Shown piece by piece: positions 30,587-40,455 of a stretch of DNA of 40,622 bases. A program made the position numbers and the translations under genes. The DNA comes from a virus, in the IMG/VR virus record IMGVR_UViG_3300046010_015986, positions 1-40,622 of that record; one strand, written 5' to 3'. Below the pieces are notes generated by a model. That model worked only from the letters and a program-made list of their open reading frames with translations. It did no database searches and was not told where the DNA came from. Every line of letters begins with the position of its first letter. Within the stretch, counting starts at the first letter, position 1.

Positions 30587-33500
30587 AATTCGCCTTTCTT
30601 CGTATTTCCATCTTGGTAATCTATTATAAATTCAATCTTTTCATTTTGCTTCAAAGATTCAACAAAATTATCTTTTGGTTGATCTTCTGGTTGATCTTTT
30701 GATGCAATAGACATTATTGGATTGATGTTTTCTGAATTTCCTGTCATTTCACTGCCTCGCCTATCAATTCTGTTAAATGTAACTTCTGGCAAATCAAACT
30801 GTTGTCCTGCTATAGTTACATTTTGTGTTTTGGTGTATCTATAAATGGTGTAACTTTCTGAAGTACCACCAGAAGAGAAAGTCTTCCAATACCTGTCTGA
30901 ACCTTCGAGAGTTATTGTAGTATTTCCCGATGGATTGTTGCCATCAATTTCTTGTATAAAATATAAATCTCCATCAATTTCAATCAAATAATTCTCTTTG
31001 AAATAATCATTCTCCAATGGAGTTGATATCAAATTATTGGCTCCATTAACAATACCAAGCGAAGATTCTAAATCGCCAACTATTTGAATTTTAAAACCTT
31101 TATGACTCATATAGCCAATCTTATTGTCAACTAATCTTTGGAATATTTCAAGACTTGTTCCAATAACATCGCCATTTGTATAATTTTCAATGTAAAATTG
31201 ATCGACAGTTCCATCAACAAAACCACTAATCCTATATTCAACACCAGAAATCTTTTGATAAAACCCAACACTGTAAATATTTCGAACATCATGAAAATCA
31301 GAATTTAAAACTTCAGTTCTTCCTCTTGCAGTAACTATAATGCTGCCACTTGTAGATGTGAATAATAAATTGTCATCTTTATCGTATGCCTCATAAGAAA
31401 CAGAACTTACAGATGTTGGCGGAAGTGTTCCATCATCTTGTAATAATAATATTTTATTAGGCAGAATGTTTAAGATATCATAAGCTGTTGCTGAATATGC
31501 AATAATTTTAATTTTCCACGAACCAGACGAATATCCTTCAGTAACATCCCAAAGAGATTTAAATTCAGCAAAATCTTTACTGCTATCTGAAAAAGAAAAG
31601 ATATTATCTTGATATATGTTTATACTACTTGTTGAGTCAATTGGATTTGAAATCCTAAATGAAAATGCTCTTGAATCAAGTCCTAATAAAGAACCAGCAA
31701 ATACGGAATTGGTTTCATCCAATGGTTCTGATACTGTATTTACTTCAATTGTATTTGCAACAGGATTTTGAATTGTATACTCACCAGCTAAAGTACCACC
31801 CAAAACCTTTAAAATTCCTGTTCCATTTAAAACTACGCCAATTTGTTTAAAATTAACTTCACCAGAAAATAAAACTACACTATCGTTATAGGCAATACCA
31901 GATCCAGAATTTACAATAGTAGAACTAGCTAGTGCATTTCTCAATACGGCAGATGTAGTAAGACCGTTTTTCATGCCCCTATTAAACCACATTTGTGCAT
32001 TTCCAGAAATGATAAAGTTGCTTTGCTTGTAAGTCATAAGAGCCTCAATTTCTTCAATTGGTGGCATTATGACTTCTTCAAAACCTCCATAAATATTCAT
32101 TACATGTAAAATTGCATGAAAAGGTAAAGATTCACTGAGAACTTCATAAGCCTCAACAATCCTATCATCACTTAAATTTTTGATTTCTAAATCTATGTTA
32201 TATTTGCTGCTCAAACTACTAAAGCACGGATCGATGAAATTCTTGTCAATATCGCATGGATCATTTGAATTTCTAATCGATCCATTGTATTCATCCATGT
32301 TATAAATGTTTTCTGAAAATGGAAATTCTGTTTTTACTTTCCCGAATATAACATTGTCATGGAATGGATTTTTTGTCGGAATAATAACATCAAACAAAGG
32401 ATCTGTTTCTTCAATCAATCTTACATTCCAATTTTTTAATGGGTACTCTTGATCTCTTTCATCTCTGGTGTCAGAAAGCGATAAAGTTCTTACATAATCT
32501 TCTATCGATTGTTCGGAAGGACTATTGATCTCATTATATTTATATACTAATCTGATCGAATCGCCTTCTTCTAATGTTATTGGATTTACCGAAAGAGTAT
32601 CACCAATCCATTCTATAGTTGAAATACCATCTATATTTCCAAATTCAATATAATCTGATGTTAACAAATCCCATGTGTCACTATCAGAATAACGAATATA
32701 TAATTCAAAATTATTTAAATCTAATGACAATGCTGTTTTTTCTAATACAAAAGTATTTAAATTTCCGTCATAAGTAAACACTTCTTGCCAAGTATAATCG
32801 CTAATTACTTGCCACAATCTTGTATACTTTATAAATTTAATTCCAGATTGATCCAAGGATTCTATTAGACCACTTATGGTTCCTTTCTTCTTGAAGATTG
32901 GCATCGCTCTCTTTATTTGTCTTCTCCACAAATAAGGATCATTTGATTTAAGCTTCAAGCTGAAAAGATTTGATAGAAATGGCAATAATTTTTCATTCAC
33001 TACATTTGCATCAAATAAATCAATAATTTGATTCGCATAATCTTCAATAATGGTAAATCCATCGGCAGTAGCTAAATTCAATTTGTTTATAACATCTGGA
33101 GTTCTATCAAATTCACTAAATCTTATTTTGAATATTTCTGGAGTATATCTTTCAAATAAAGTCGCATATTTTTCTGGAACAGTAAAATGCGATGGAACTG
33201 CTGTGGCTCTTGTATCGCCTAATAAATTAAATTTCTGATGACTTGATTTTGTTGTTCCGGCAATTACAGAAGTCCAAGTAAAACAAATGAAATAATCGCC
33301 TTCACGATATCCTTGAGCATCCCAAATATATTGAAAATTACCATATAAAGTATTTCCATTTGCGTCTGTAGACACTTTTGTAATTAATGCATTATCTTGG
33401 TCTGTAGATAGCCAAGCTGGAAATTCTGGATTGCCAAGAGTGAATACTGGTGTTGCATCTTTGTAATAAAATTTTTGTTGCGTAATACTTGATTCGAGAT

Positions 33501-33780
33501 TGACTCTATTCTTTCTGGCTTTAAATATGTTTTCTTCAGTTGGATAATCACAAGCTAATTTCTCAGATTCTAATGTTGTTTGTAGTTTTTCTTTATCATA
33601 AATTTCTTGAGTATATTCATTGACGGTTGGATCAATAAAACTTCTTTCTATAAAATATATTACTATTTTGTCAACCCTATAAGGATCGGACAATAAACAG
33701 CCATCATCATCTGGAGTTTCTAACTCAAAAATGATTTCATCAGTTATTTTTGGATTCTCAGATATTTTTTTTTGTGCCAT
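30583..33780 (-). CDS. Large baseplate wedge/tail protein with P2 gpI-like domain
   Basis: The 1065-residue protein contains, at about 205-320, the motif order of the tail protein I family: an acidic helix (FERYTPEIFKIRF), YANQIIDLFDA, LLPFLSNLFSLKL, LWRRQIKRAM and KKKGTISGL. In P2 this protein helps form the baseplate wedge. The remainder (about 320-1065) has beta-rich modules, including repeated strand-turn segments and a long C-terminus ending in charged residues. The extra length compared with P2 gpI suggests that fibre- or peripheral-attachment domains are fused on. It follows the gp6-like gene by 5 bases. The family call for the core region is firm; the role of the rest is not. Confidence 0.8.
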   Translation of the reverse strand: MAQKKISENPKITDEIIFELETPDDDGCLLSDPYRVDKIVIYFIERSFIDPTVNEYTQEIYDKEKLQTTLESEKLACDYPTEENIFKARKNRVNLESSITQQKFYYKDATPVFTLGNPEFPAWLSTDQDNALITKVSTDANGNTLYGNFQYIWDAQGYREGDYFICFTWTSVIAGTTKSSHQKFNLLGDTRATAVPSHFTVPEKYATLFERYTPEIFKIRFSEFDRTPDVINKLNLATADGFTIIEDYANQIIDLFDANVVNEKLLPFLSNLFSLKLKSNDPYLWRRQIKRAMPIFKKKGTISGLIESLDQSGIKFIKYTRLWQVISDYTWQEVFTYDGNLNTFVLEKTALSLDLNNFELYIRYSDSDTWDLLTSDYIEFGNIDGISTIEWIGDTLSVNPITLEEGDSIRLVYKYNEINSPSEQSIEDYVRTLSLSDTRDERDQEYPLKNWNVRLIEETDPLFDVIIPTKNPFHDNVIFGKVKTEFPFSENIYNMDEYNGSIRNSNDPCDIDKNFIDPCFSSLSSKYNIDLEIKNLSDDRIVEAYEVLSESLPFHAILHVMNIYGGFEEVIMPPIEEIEALMTYKQSNFIISGNAQMWFNRGMKNGLTTSAVLRNALASSTIVNSGSGIAYNDSVVLFSGEVNFKQIGVVLNGTGILKVLGGTLAGEYTIQNPVANTIEVNTVSEPLDETNSVFAGSLLGLDSRAFSFRISNPIDSTSSINIYQDNIFSFSDSSKDFAEFKSLWDVTEGYSSGSWKIKIIAYSATAYDILNILPNKILLLQDDGTLPPTSVSSVSYEAYDKDDNLLFTSTSGSIIVTARGRTEVLNSDFHDVRNIYSVGFYQKISGVEYRISGFVDGTVDQFYIENYTNGDVIGTSLEIFQRLVDNKIGYMSHKGFKIQIVGDLESSLGIVNGANNLISTPLENDYFKENYLIEIDGDLYFIQEIDGNNPSGNTTITLEGSDRYWKTFSSGGTSESYTIYRYTKTQNVTIAGQQFDLPEVTFNRIDRRGSEMTGNSENINPIMSIASKDQPEDQPKDNFVESLKQNEKIEFIIDYQDGNTKKGEL

Positions 33781-33785
33781 TGTAA

Positions 33786-35342
33786 TTATTCGTAAACGAA
33801 TCCTAATTCAATAATGTCAGATCTAATTATTTCATAAAATTTAGTTGTAACAATATTTGTAGCCCCTAAAGTTATATCATCTGTATTAAATGTAATATCA
33901 ACTGATTTAATTTCCTTTAAATCAGAAAATTCTTTTATTAGATCATTTTCTTTTAATGTTTTGCCATACTCCCAACGATTAATACTGAAAAATGCATCTA
34001 TTCTATTTGAAATTTTAACTCTAAGCTCATCTTCAAATTTTCGATATAATTTATCCATTGTGATTGAAATATTTACATCAACATTAACAACTACTCCGTC
34101 TTTTATACAAACATAATCTGTGATCATTTTTTTTGATTCTATGTAAGACATCAATTCTGTTTTTAGTTGATCACTAGCAACTTCTAAAGTGTTTTTATCT
34201 TTTCTTGAAAGAATATAAAGATCTATAATATTTGCTGCACATCCATGATTTCTTAAAACAGCAATAGATTTTCCAATCTGACCATTATATGGTGATACAT
34301 ATAAGTCGGCAAGAGTTTTATAATCTAAACCTGTAACTGCTCTGTCTTGAGTTCGAAGATACATTGGCAATTTTCTTCGAATGTCTTCAATCGTATCTCC
34401 ATCATATCCATATTGTGCTTTTGTGTAATTGTTCAAAAATACACCTATTGGATAATTTAATCCGGGAACATTAACCAATACAGAACTTTGTGTTGCGTTT
34501 GTTACAAGATTTCCAATAGTTCCACCGCCAGTCCTATAATAGATGCTGATATTAGATCCTTTGGATGGAACCATACCAGCAACTCCATTTCCAAAAATGA
34601 AATATGCTGAAAAATTTGAATCAAATTCAACTCTGTATTCTCTAAATGGTTGAGACTCAGTGAAATAATCAACTTTATTCCACATAACTCCATCTACAAA
34701 AACTTGCATAGAATCATATATGACTGATTGTTTTCTAGATTGAATTGTTTGATTTCTAGATCCGTTGCTGGCGATTTCTTCAAATATTGTTTTTCCTTGT
34801 AGCCCAATAATACTGGCATTTACCACACTATTTGCTGAAATTATAATGTCTTCATCAAAAATAGGATTTCCATCTGAGTCAGCTGAAAATAATTCTATTT
34901 TTACTGAGGTTCCTCCGCCATTGACTTCAAATCCGATTGGCGTTGGTATTCTTACATCTGTTGTGATTGGATTGTTTATTGATGCTGTCCAATAACTTTT
35001 CGCTGCTACTGGTGGTTGTGGATTGTAACCAACTAGTTTGCAAAGCCTAAAAGCATTGTCAATTTCAGAAACAGTATCAATGAAAATTTCATTTGCGATT
35101 TGATCCAACTTAAATGAAAGTGTATCTGCTATAAATGCCCAATTTTCAATAAGCATAATTGCTAGAGATGATTCTACAAAATCTGTAAACTCATTGGAAA
35201 ATCGTTGCTGTGTGAATTCAATCAATCTTGTTTTCATAGACCAAAAATCTTGATTGGTATAATTCAAATTAAACACATTAGGCTTGCCGATTACTTCGGA
35301 AGTTGCGTAAGGTTCAATATTAAATGGACAATTATTTGTCAT
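33786..35342 (-). CDS. Baseplate wedge protein, gp6/Baseplate J-like
   Basis: The 518-residue protein matches the Baseplate J/T4 gp6 layout: an N-terminal helical part (LIEFTQQRFSN to about residue 100), then PQPPVAAKSYW, a beta domain with FIFGNGVAGMVPSKGSNI (248-265), YYRTGGGTIGN (268-278), and the C-terminal domain with LRTQDRAVTGLDYKTLA and repeated strand-helix pairs. In T4, gp6 dimers tie the six wedges into a ring. It begins 1 base after the gp25-like stop and continues to the wedge protein. No odd features stand out. Confidence 0.88.
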   Translation of the reverse strand: MTNNCPFNIEPYATSEVIGKPNVFNLNYTNQDFWSMKTRLIEFTQQRFSNEFTDFVESSLAIMLIENWAFIADTLSFKLDQIANEIFIDTVSEIDNAFRLCKLVGYNPQPPVAAKSYWTASINNPITTDVRIPTPIGFEVNGGGTSVKIELFSADSDGNPIFDEDIIISANSVVNASIIGLQGKTIFEEIASNGSRNQTIQSRKQSVIYDSMQVFVDGVMWNKVDYFTESQPFREYRVEFDSNFSAYFIFGNGVAGMVPSKGSNISIYYRTGGGTIGNLVTNATQSSVLVNVPGLNYPIGVFLNNYTKAQYGYDGDTIEDIRRKLPMYLRTQDRAVTGLDYKTLADLYVSPYNGQIGKSIAVLRNHGCAANIIDLYILSRKDKNTLEVASDQLKTELMSYIESKKMITDYVCIKDGVVVNVDVNISITMDKLYRKFEDELRVKISNRIDAFFSINRWEYGKTLKENDLIKEFSDLKEIKSVDITFNTDDITLGATNIVTTKFYEIIRSDIIELGFVYE

Positions 35343-35343
35343 C

Positions 35344-35772
35344 CTATGCCCCCAATGGTATTTCTAATTTTAATTCTTGTATTTTCGTAATTTCCAACCT
35401 ATCGAAAAATGTTATTCTTATAAGTAAAACACTTTCATTTGTAGGATTTTCATCCAATGGATTCGCACTATCTTTATCTAAACCGCTTTGAATATATATG
35501 TTTTCTATTGCTACTCTTGGTTCCCAAGTTCTTATAGAAAATGCAATCATATCTCGTGCTTCACGCACAGTTACTGGATCATTAGGATTAAAGAACAACT
35601 TTCTTAACGGAGTTCCATAATTAGCCAACATCACTCTCTCTCTTGGATTGGTTAGCAATAGAACAATCAAATCTGATTTTATTTGATCGATACCATGTTG
35701 AATATAAAAAAAACCTTTCGGAGTTTTTGTAATTGGATATGGAACACCTTTAAAACTTTTTATATTAATCAT
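35344..35772 (-). CDS. Baseplate wedge protein gp25/GPW-like
   Basis: The 142-residue protein carries the family hallmarks: ILLTNP-like LLLTNPRERVMLANYGTPLRK (from about residue 38) and the WEPRV motif (83-87), followed by closing strands. In T4 gp25 joins wedge to hub in the inner baseplate, and homologues serve type VI secretion. The length matches the family. It overlaps the spike gene by 4 bases (ATGA) and is followed by the gp6-like gene 1 base later, giving the conserved order spike-gp25-gp6. Confidence 0.92.
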   Translation of the reverse strand: MINIKSFKGVPYPITKTPKGFFYIQHGIDQIKSDLIVLLLTNPRERVMLANYGTPLRKLFFNPNDPVTVREARDMIAFSIRTWEPRVAIENIYIQSGLDKDSANPLDENPTNESVLLIRITFFDRLEITKIQELKLEIPLGA

Positions 35773-38018
35773 GAGTTAATGCCTTGTTCGTCAAGATTTC
35801 CGTCACATTTATTTTTAGCAAAAGGCAACATACTAAATATGCTCATACAAGGATCTTTATCTCCTAAACTACCAATAATTTTTGAACTTGCCCTAATTGC
35901 ACCAGTAGATGGATCATACATAAGAATCATTCCAATTTTTGGAGAATCCTCTTCTCCAGCAGTTCCAGCTAATAAAGCTATAAATTCTTTTGCAAAGAAT
36001 ATGTGCGATTTATCTGTCATATTTACATAGTAATTTTTGGTGTAAACAAGTTTGAATTTACTGATAATTTCAATCTTATTTGCAGGTTTGGAGCAGCCAC
36101 CAATATCTCCAATAACTTCAATGTGATCATCAGTTGTGGCAACTATATGATTTCCAGCAACTCTTAAGAAGACATATCCGGGACCATCTTTCTTTTCTTG
36201 ATATCTGTGAATATGAGGACCACGACAATTGTCATGGTGAGGACAATATATTTGAATATATTGTTGATCAGTTTTTTGTTGATCAAAATCATCACGCATG
36301 GAAAATTCAAGACCATAGCCACTTCTAATTTTTACATATGCTTTTTTCGATAGTGGCTGTGGGTCTCCTCCATGACCAACTGGATTTTGTTCTTCGTTTT
36401 GTTTTTCTGGAGAGAGACTTTTTCTCGAATCATAACAATAATCAAGTTCCTCATCAATCATTTCAAATTGATGTTTACTTGATGTTTGCATGCTTATACC
36501 ATGATGTTTACCGGCTATGCATTTTTGTTTTTCATGATCGTTAAGCTCAATTCTATTGCCATGAGCAGTAAGAAGTTTAATCCCATTCCATTCGCTTCTT
36601 TTATTTGGTTCATCTTCCAAATCACTCATTTCAATCATATGTCCAGTAGTAGACTTCATATAAGTTCTACCTTCATAAACATCACCAGCACCAAAATTAA
36701 ATGGCTTAGTACTTCTTTCCCAATCTGGAATGCCTTCGGGGTGACGAACAGAATCATCCATTACAAATGTATGACCAGAAACAGACATTAATTGAATTCC
36801 AGTTTGGGGAAGATCACATGTGTTGTTTTGTGGAGTTTCTGGTCCTTTATATGGACGACATTCGTTTTCGTGTTTAAAATAAGGATTTTGACCAATTTGA
36901 TCTTTGTAATGTGTTGATTTTGGATGACCAGTTCTTGCATTTGATTTGAATTTTGGAATTAATTGCCCACACATGGGAATTTCTGAAGTTTTTTCTATTA
37001 TTGGTTGAATATTTTTTGCATTTTGCTCTTGGTTTGTTAAAGCCTTGCCACCGTCACTCAAATCGGTATAACTTTCTGCATTAACATTATCTCCAGAAGA
37101 ATCAGTTGCTGCGATTTTTCTATCAATACCAATTGATCTTGCCAAATCTGGATATGGCATTTCTGGAACACCAGCAAGACAACTCACATCATCATCTGGA
37201 ACTATTTCTTTAGTATTTGGATATGTGACTCTACAATCTGGATGCGCCCACTGACCACCATAATGAAGATGGTCATCCTTCATCATAATCCAATTACCAG
37301 TACTTGACATTAATTCTATTCTTTTCCATCTTCGATTACACTTAGGATCTCCATCAACCATTTTAAGCATATGCTTTTCTGGAGTTTTAAATCCATAAAT
37401 GTTTGGATATGTTATAAGCTTTTGAACTTCTGGTTTATCAGCAAAATCAAGAATAGATGTTAAATCAAAACCATTGTAAGACTCTGTATTCCAAGGAGGC
37501 AAAACTTGCGACCCATCATTTGGACCAACAAGATATCCTTTTCTATGACCTTCATGAATCTTGTTATATTCATCCATGAGTTGATTAACACCCCAATTGT
37601 GACCTCCGTCTGGACCACGATTTCTAGACCATACAGTTCCAATATAATATGCCGAAGATCGATTACCACTTTCGAAAATTAAAGCAACTGATGATCCTGC
37701 AGGTGGAACCCAACTTAAACCAGAATCATCAAATCCTCCCATGGCTGAAATTGGATTAGCCCAAGGAAGCTCTTTTATCAAAACATTGGCACGGTGTAGT
37801 TTTGGATGAAAAAATTTAATTCTATTTTGCTTCCATATGTCGATTGTTTCAATTACCAAACCAACCATAACACCAAAGAAAGTATCTTTAGTATCTGGAG
37901 CTTTATTTTGTTGATCAGACCTAGAAATTGCTTTTGTTGAATAATCAACATCTCCAAGTTGAAGCTGCAAACTTTCAATTCTTCTTTCGAGCGTAGCAAT
38001 TTTTTCATTTAAACTCAT
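35769..38018 (-). CDS. Central spike/baseplate hub gp5-like protein with OB domain
   Basis: The 749-residue protein begins with a short coiled coil (4-22) and then an OB-fold gp5/gpV domain (about 46-130: FFGVMVGLVIETID, RIKFFHP, WVPPAGSSVALIFESG, YYIGTVW). A long series of repeated strand motifs follows, SGHTFVMDD, TGHMIEMSD, HGNRIELND and SKHQFEMID, the kind of repeats that build the spike beta-helix in cyanophage-type gp5 proteins. No lysozyme domain is visible. A Cys/His cluster (C592-P-H-H-D-N-C598 then H602-x-H604) could bind iron or zinc near the tip. In T4 this protein punctures the outer membrane. The start has a GGA site. Confidence 0.85.
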   Translation of the reverse strand: MSLNEKIATLERRIESLQLQLGDVDYSTKAISRSDQQNKAPDTKDTFFGVMVGLVIETIDIWKQNRIKFFHPKLHRANVLIKELPWANPISAMGGFDDSGLSWVPPAGSSVALIFESGNRSSAYYIGTVWSRNRGPDGGHNWGVNQLMDEYNKIHEGHRKGYLVGPNDGSQVLPPWNTESYNGFDLTSILDFADKPEVQKLITYPNIYGFKTPEKHMLKMVDGDPKCNRRWKRIELMSSTGNWIMMKDDHLHYGGQWAHPDCRVTYPNTKEIVPDDDVSCLAGVPEMPYPDLARSIGIDRKIAATDSSGDNVNAESYTDLSDGGKALTNQEQNAKNIQPIIEKTSEIPMCGQLIPKFKSNARTGHPKSTHYKDQIGQNPYFKHENECRPYKGPETPQNNTCDLPQTGIQLMSVSGHTFVMDDSVRHPEGIPDWERSTKPFNFGAGDVYEGRTYMKSTTGHMIEMSDLEDEPNKRSEWNGIKLLTAHGNRIELNDHEKQKCIAGKHHGISMQTSSKHQFEMIDEELDYCYDSRKSLSPEKQNEEQNPVGHGGDPQPLSKKAYVKIRSGYGLEFSMRDDFDQQKTDQQYIQIYCPHHDNCRGPHIHRYQEKKDGPGYVFLRVAGNHIVATTDDHIEVIGDIGGCSKPANKIEIISKFKLVYTKNYYVNMTDKSHIFFAKEFIALLAGTAGEEDSPKIGMILMYDPSTGAIRASSKIIGSLGDKDPCMSIFSMLPFAKNKCDGNLDEQGINS

Positions 38019-38037
38019 ATTATTTTTCCATTTATTT

Positions 38038-39540
38038 TTAATCTGTTTCGCCTACAAAAGTACCATCTCCAGTATTGTCCATGAAAGGACCTTCAGATCC
38101 ATCGCCACCAATAGGATCATCAGCACTAAGTTCTGCATTTGGAACTGGTAAACTTACAGACAACTTAGTTATAAACTTACCAGCTTCAATCTGATGATCT
38201 ACGCCCATGATCATCCATTTCTTATTTGATAAAATTTTATTTATTGGTGGATCTGCAAGCCAAGTATCACAATTTGGAGAATCTTTATCACCTATTGAAA
38301 ATGGACTTATAACTACAATAGAAACAAATCTTCCAATAGTTTCGGTCAAATAATAAAAATCTTTAGCATTTCCAATTATGCTTAGTTCTCCCTTTATGCT
38401 TCTAGCTTGATCGAAAGGTTTATTTGCTGTAGTGTGAGCAGCAGTTGATTTTTCTAAAAGAATAACTCTGCTTTCTTGAGGAACAGAGTAATCGTATTCG
38501 CTAGGTATTGATTGAGCATTACCAGAACCAGAAGCTTCAATTGGACTTAAATTGGGATCTTCTTTATTTTTAGCCATTTGGCTAGAAGTGCCGCCACCAG
38601 AAACACCACCAAAACCACCAGCATCAAGAATCCATTCTATTTCTGGATTAAATTCAATAACTGGACTGCAATTCCCACCATTTACTATATAAGTTTTTTC
38701 GACACTCTTGCAGTCGCAATTTTCATCTGGCAGACATTGATCATCCTCATGTATGATTAATCTTGGACCAGTTTTTTCTGATGGATCATATTTAAAATAT
38801 ACACCAAGTTCGAATCCTTGAGTTCTTATTATGCTCACCCAATTTCTTATAACTGACAAAATAGGCAATTCATTCGGTTTCCAAATTGCTTGAATTCCAT
38901 CACCACCACCAGTAGGAAATTCAAATTCTAATTCTTCTCCATCCCTATTTATAAAAGCAACTTCTATTGGAGGGTCTTCTTCTGCACACATGTCTATGAT
39001 TGCTTCTTTTAATGTTTTTAAATTTCCTTCTGAACCTTGAATTTTTTCTATTCTTCTGTCATTATGCCTTTGCATTAAATCTGTACATTCTAATTTTATT
39101 TTTGTAATACCTTTATCAATATTTGTAAAAAGCTTTTTAGGCATGAAATGAATCCAGTCAGATAGTTCCTCTTTTACTTGTCCGCTTTGACAATCTTTAA
39201 GCAACCATCCAAATCTAAATTTATTTTCAATTGTTTCTTTTTCCGCAAGTTTTATAGTTTTATTGAGAAGACGAACAACATCAGCATAAGCATTTGAGCC
39301 TTCTCCCAACAATTCAAATTCAACTTTCATTCCTCCATTTGCTTGTTGAAGTCCATACTGCATTGAACTTATTACCATTTTATGTGGGCTTTGTTCAAAT
39401 GAATCATTTCCACAATTTACTTTGAATGTTCCATTTTTCATTTCCATTTCAACATAAGGAGCATACACCTCTGATTCTGGAGGTATTTCTATAGATCCAC
39501 ATACATATTTTTGTATTTCTTCATTTATTATACAAGCCAT
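38038..39540 (-). CDS. Baseplate hub protein, gp27-like
   Basis: The 500-residue protein lies in the canonical position between the LysM/gp53-like protein and the spike and has the hub layout: N-terminal beta domain (to about 110), an RNWVSIIRTQGFELGVYF helix-strand region in the middle, a Gly-rich insert (GGFGGVSGGGTSSQ) and a C-terminal beta domain with VDHQIEAGKFITKLSVSLPVP. In T4, gp27 trimers form the ring that seats the gp5 spike. An unusual Cys-rich stretch (CLPDENCDCK) may bind metal or form local crosslinks. Identity rests on position and general pattern more than diagnostic residues. Confidence 0.75.
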   Translation of the reverse strand: MACIINEEIQKYVCGSIEIPPESEVYAPYVEMEMKNGTFKVNCGNDSFEQSPHKMVISSMQYGLQQANGGMKVEFELLGEGSNAYADVVRLLNKTIKLAEKETIENKFRFGWLLKDCQSGQVKEELSDWIHFMPKKLFTNIDKGITKIKLECTDLMQRHNDRRIEKIQGSEGNLKTLKEAIIDMCAEEDPPIEVAFINRDGEELEFEFPTGGGDGIQAIWKPNELPILSVIRNWVSIIRTQGFELGVYFKYDPSEKTGPRLIIHEDDQCLPDENCDCKSVEKTYIVNGGNCSPVIEFNPEIEWILDAGGFGGVSGGGTSSQMAKNKEDPNLSPIEASGSGNAQSIPSEYDYSVPQESRVILLEKSTAAHTTANKPFDQARSIKGELSIIGNAKDFYYLTETIGRFVSIVVISPFSIGDKDSPNCDTWLADPPINKILSNKKWMIMGVDHQIEAGKFITKLSVSLPVPNAELSADDPIGGDGSEGPFMDNTGDGTFVGETD

Positions 39541-39547
39541 TAATTCC

Positions 39548-39871
39548 TCAATTAAAAGTTTCTGGTATAAGTATACTTAAACCTGATTTAAAATCCCAAA
39601 TATCACGGATATTATTTTTTTCCATTATTTTCCACCAGAACATAGAAGTTCCATAAAAGTCTTGCGATACTAAGTCTGGTCTATATTCGGTTGATTTATT
39701 TATAACAGTATATTTATCTCTATCACCAGATGAAATATTTCGTCTTCTATAAAGAGGAAATGTAATATACTTATCTTCACCATAATAAATTACTTTGTTA
39801 TCTTCATAACGACTTCCTGAAGCAACCATTTTATTAGCTAATATTTTTGTAATTTCTATTTTATTCGCCAT
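39548..39871 (-). CDS. LysM-like baseplate protein (gp53-type)
   Basis: The 107-residue protein contains a segment typical of gp53/LysM-like baseplate proteins: YRPDLVSQDFYGTSMFWWKIMEKNNI (about 62-87), with a W-W-x-I helix and a following ILIPE strand. In T4 gp53 connects adjacent wedges; in simpler phages LysM-like proteins sit in the same place. It ends 7 bases before the gp27-like gene and starts in a one-base overlap with the upstream gene. The match is to the short motif only. Confidence 0.75.
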   Translation of the reverse strand: MANKIEITKILANKMVASGSRYEDNKVIYYGEDKYITFPLYRRRNISSGDRDKYTVINKSTEYRPDLVSQDFYGTSMFWWKIMEKNNIRDIWDFKSGLSILIPETFN

Positions 39872-40446
39872 TAAATACCTCCAGTGCCAGTCACAACAAT
39901 ATCTTCTGCAAATGGTAAACTTGAAGAATTATATACAACTTCAAAATTTAAACTAACATCAACTTTATATGGACATCCAGTTTCTTCATCCCACGGAACT
40001 TGGGAATCAAATTTCACATTATAATCCAACAGTACAACGCATAAAGGAATAGTAGCCAAAATATCTTTGCATTTAATTTTCATAATTGGAGGAGGAGCAT
40101 AAGGAGCAGATGCTCGTTTTGGATAAACATGTGCTTCTAACCATCTTAGTGTTGTCATTATTGCTTCTGCAGAACGACTACCTGATTTTTTTTGCACAAA
40201 AAAATGACATTCAACACTAATATTTCTATTGTCTGAATTTGAATAAGCTTTGATTGGTGCTGACCTACCAATTCCAGTTTCATCATTGTATTTTGCTGAT
40301 TTTTTATCACTTATATCTGGAATATTATCAAAATACATTTGTATTGAATTATCACTTGCGTATAAATTTCCATTTGCCGACAAATCACTTTGCAAATAAC
40401 AATCTTCAATCTTTTCTAATCTACCATCGCCATTTGTTGCTCTCAT
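39871..40446 (-). CDS. Baseplate/tail-tube-proximal protein
   Basis: The 191-residue protein has an N-terminal strand-rich part (IQMYFDNIPDISDKKSAKYND), a central segment with WLEAHVYPKR and YAPPPIMKIKC, and a C-terminal VSLNFEVVYNS strand pair. This order, with a substrate-like PPPIMKIK loop and a final VxLxFEVV strand, is characteristic of baseplate proteins contacting the tail tube near T4 gp48/54. AAAGG precedes the ATG. The assignment is by layout and neighbourhood; the exact counterpart is not certain. Confidence 0.65.
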   Translation of the reverse strand: MRATNGDGRLEKIEDCYLQSDLSANGNLYASDNSIQMYFDNIPDISDKKSAKYNDETGIGRSAPIKAYSNSDNRNISVECHFFVQKKSGSRSAEAIMTTLRWLEAHVYPKRASAPYAPPPIMKIKCKDILATIPLCVVLLDYNVKFDSQVPWDEETGCPYKVDVSLNFEVVYNSSSLPFAEDIVVTGTGGI

Positions 40447-40455
40447 TTTTTACCT

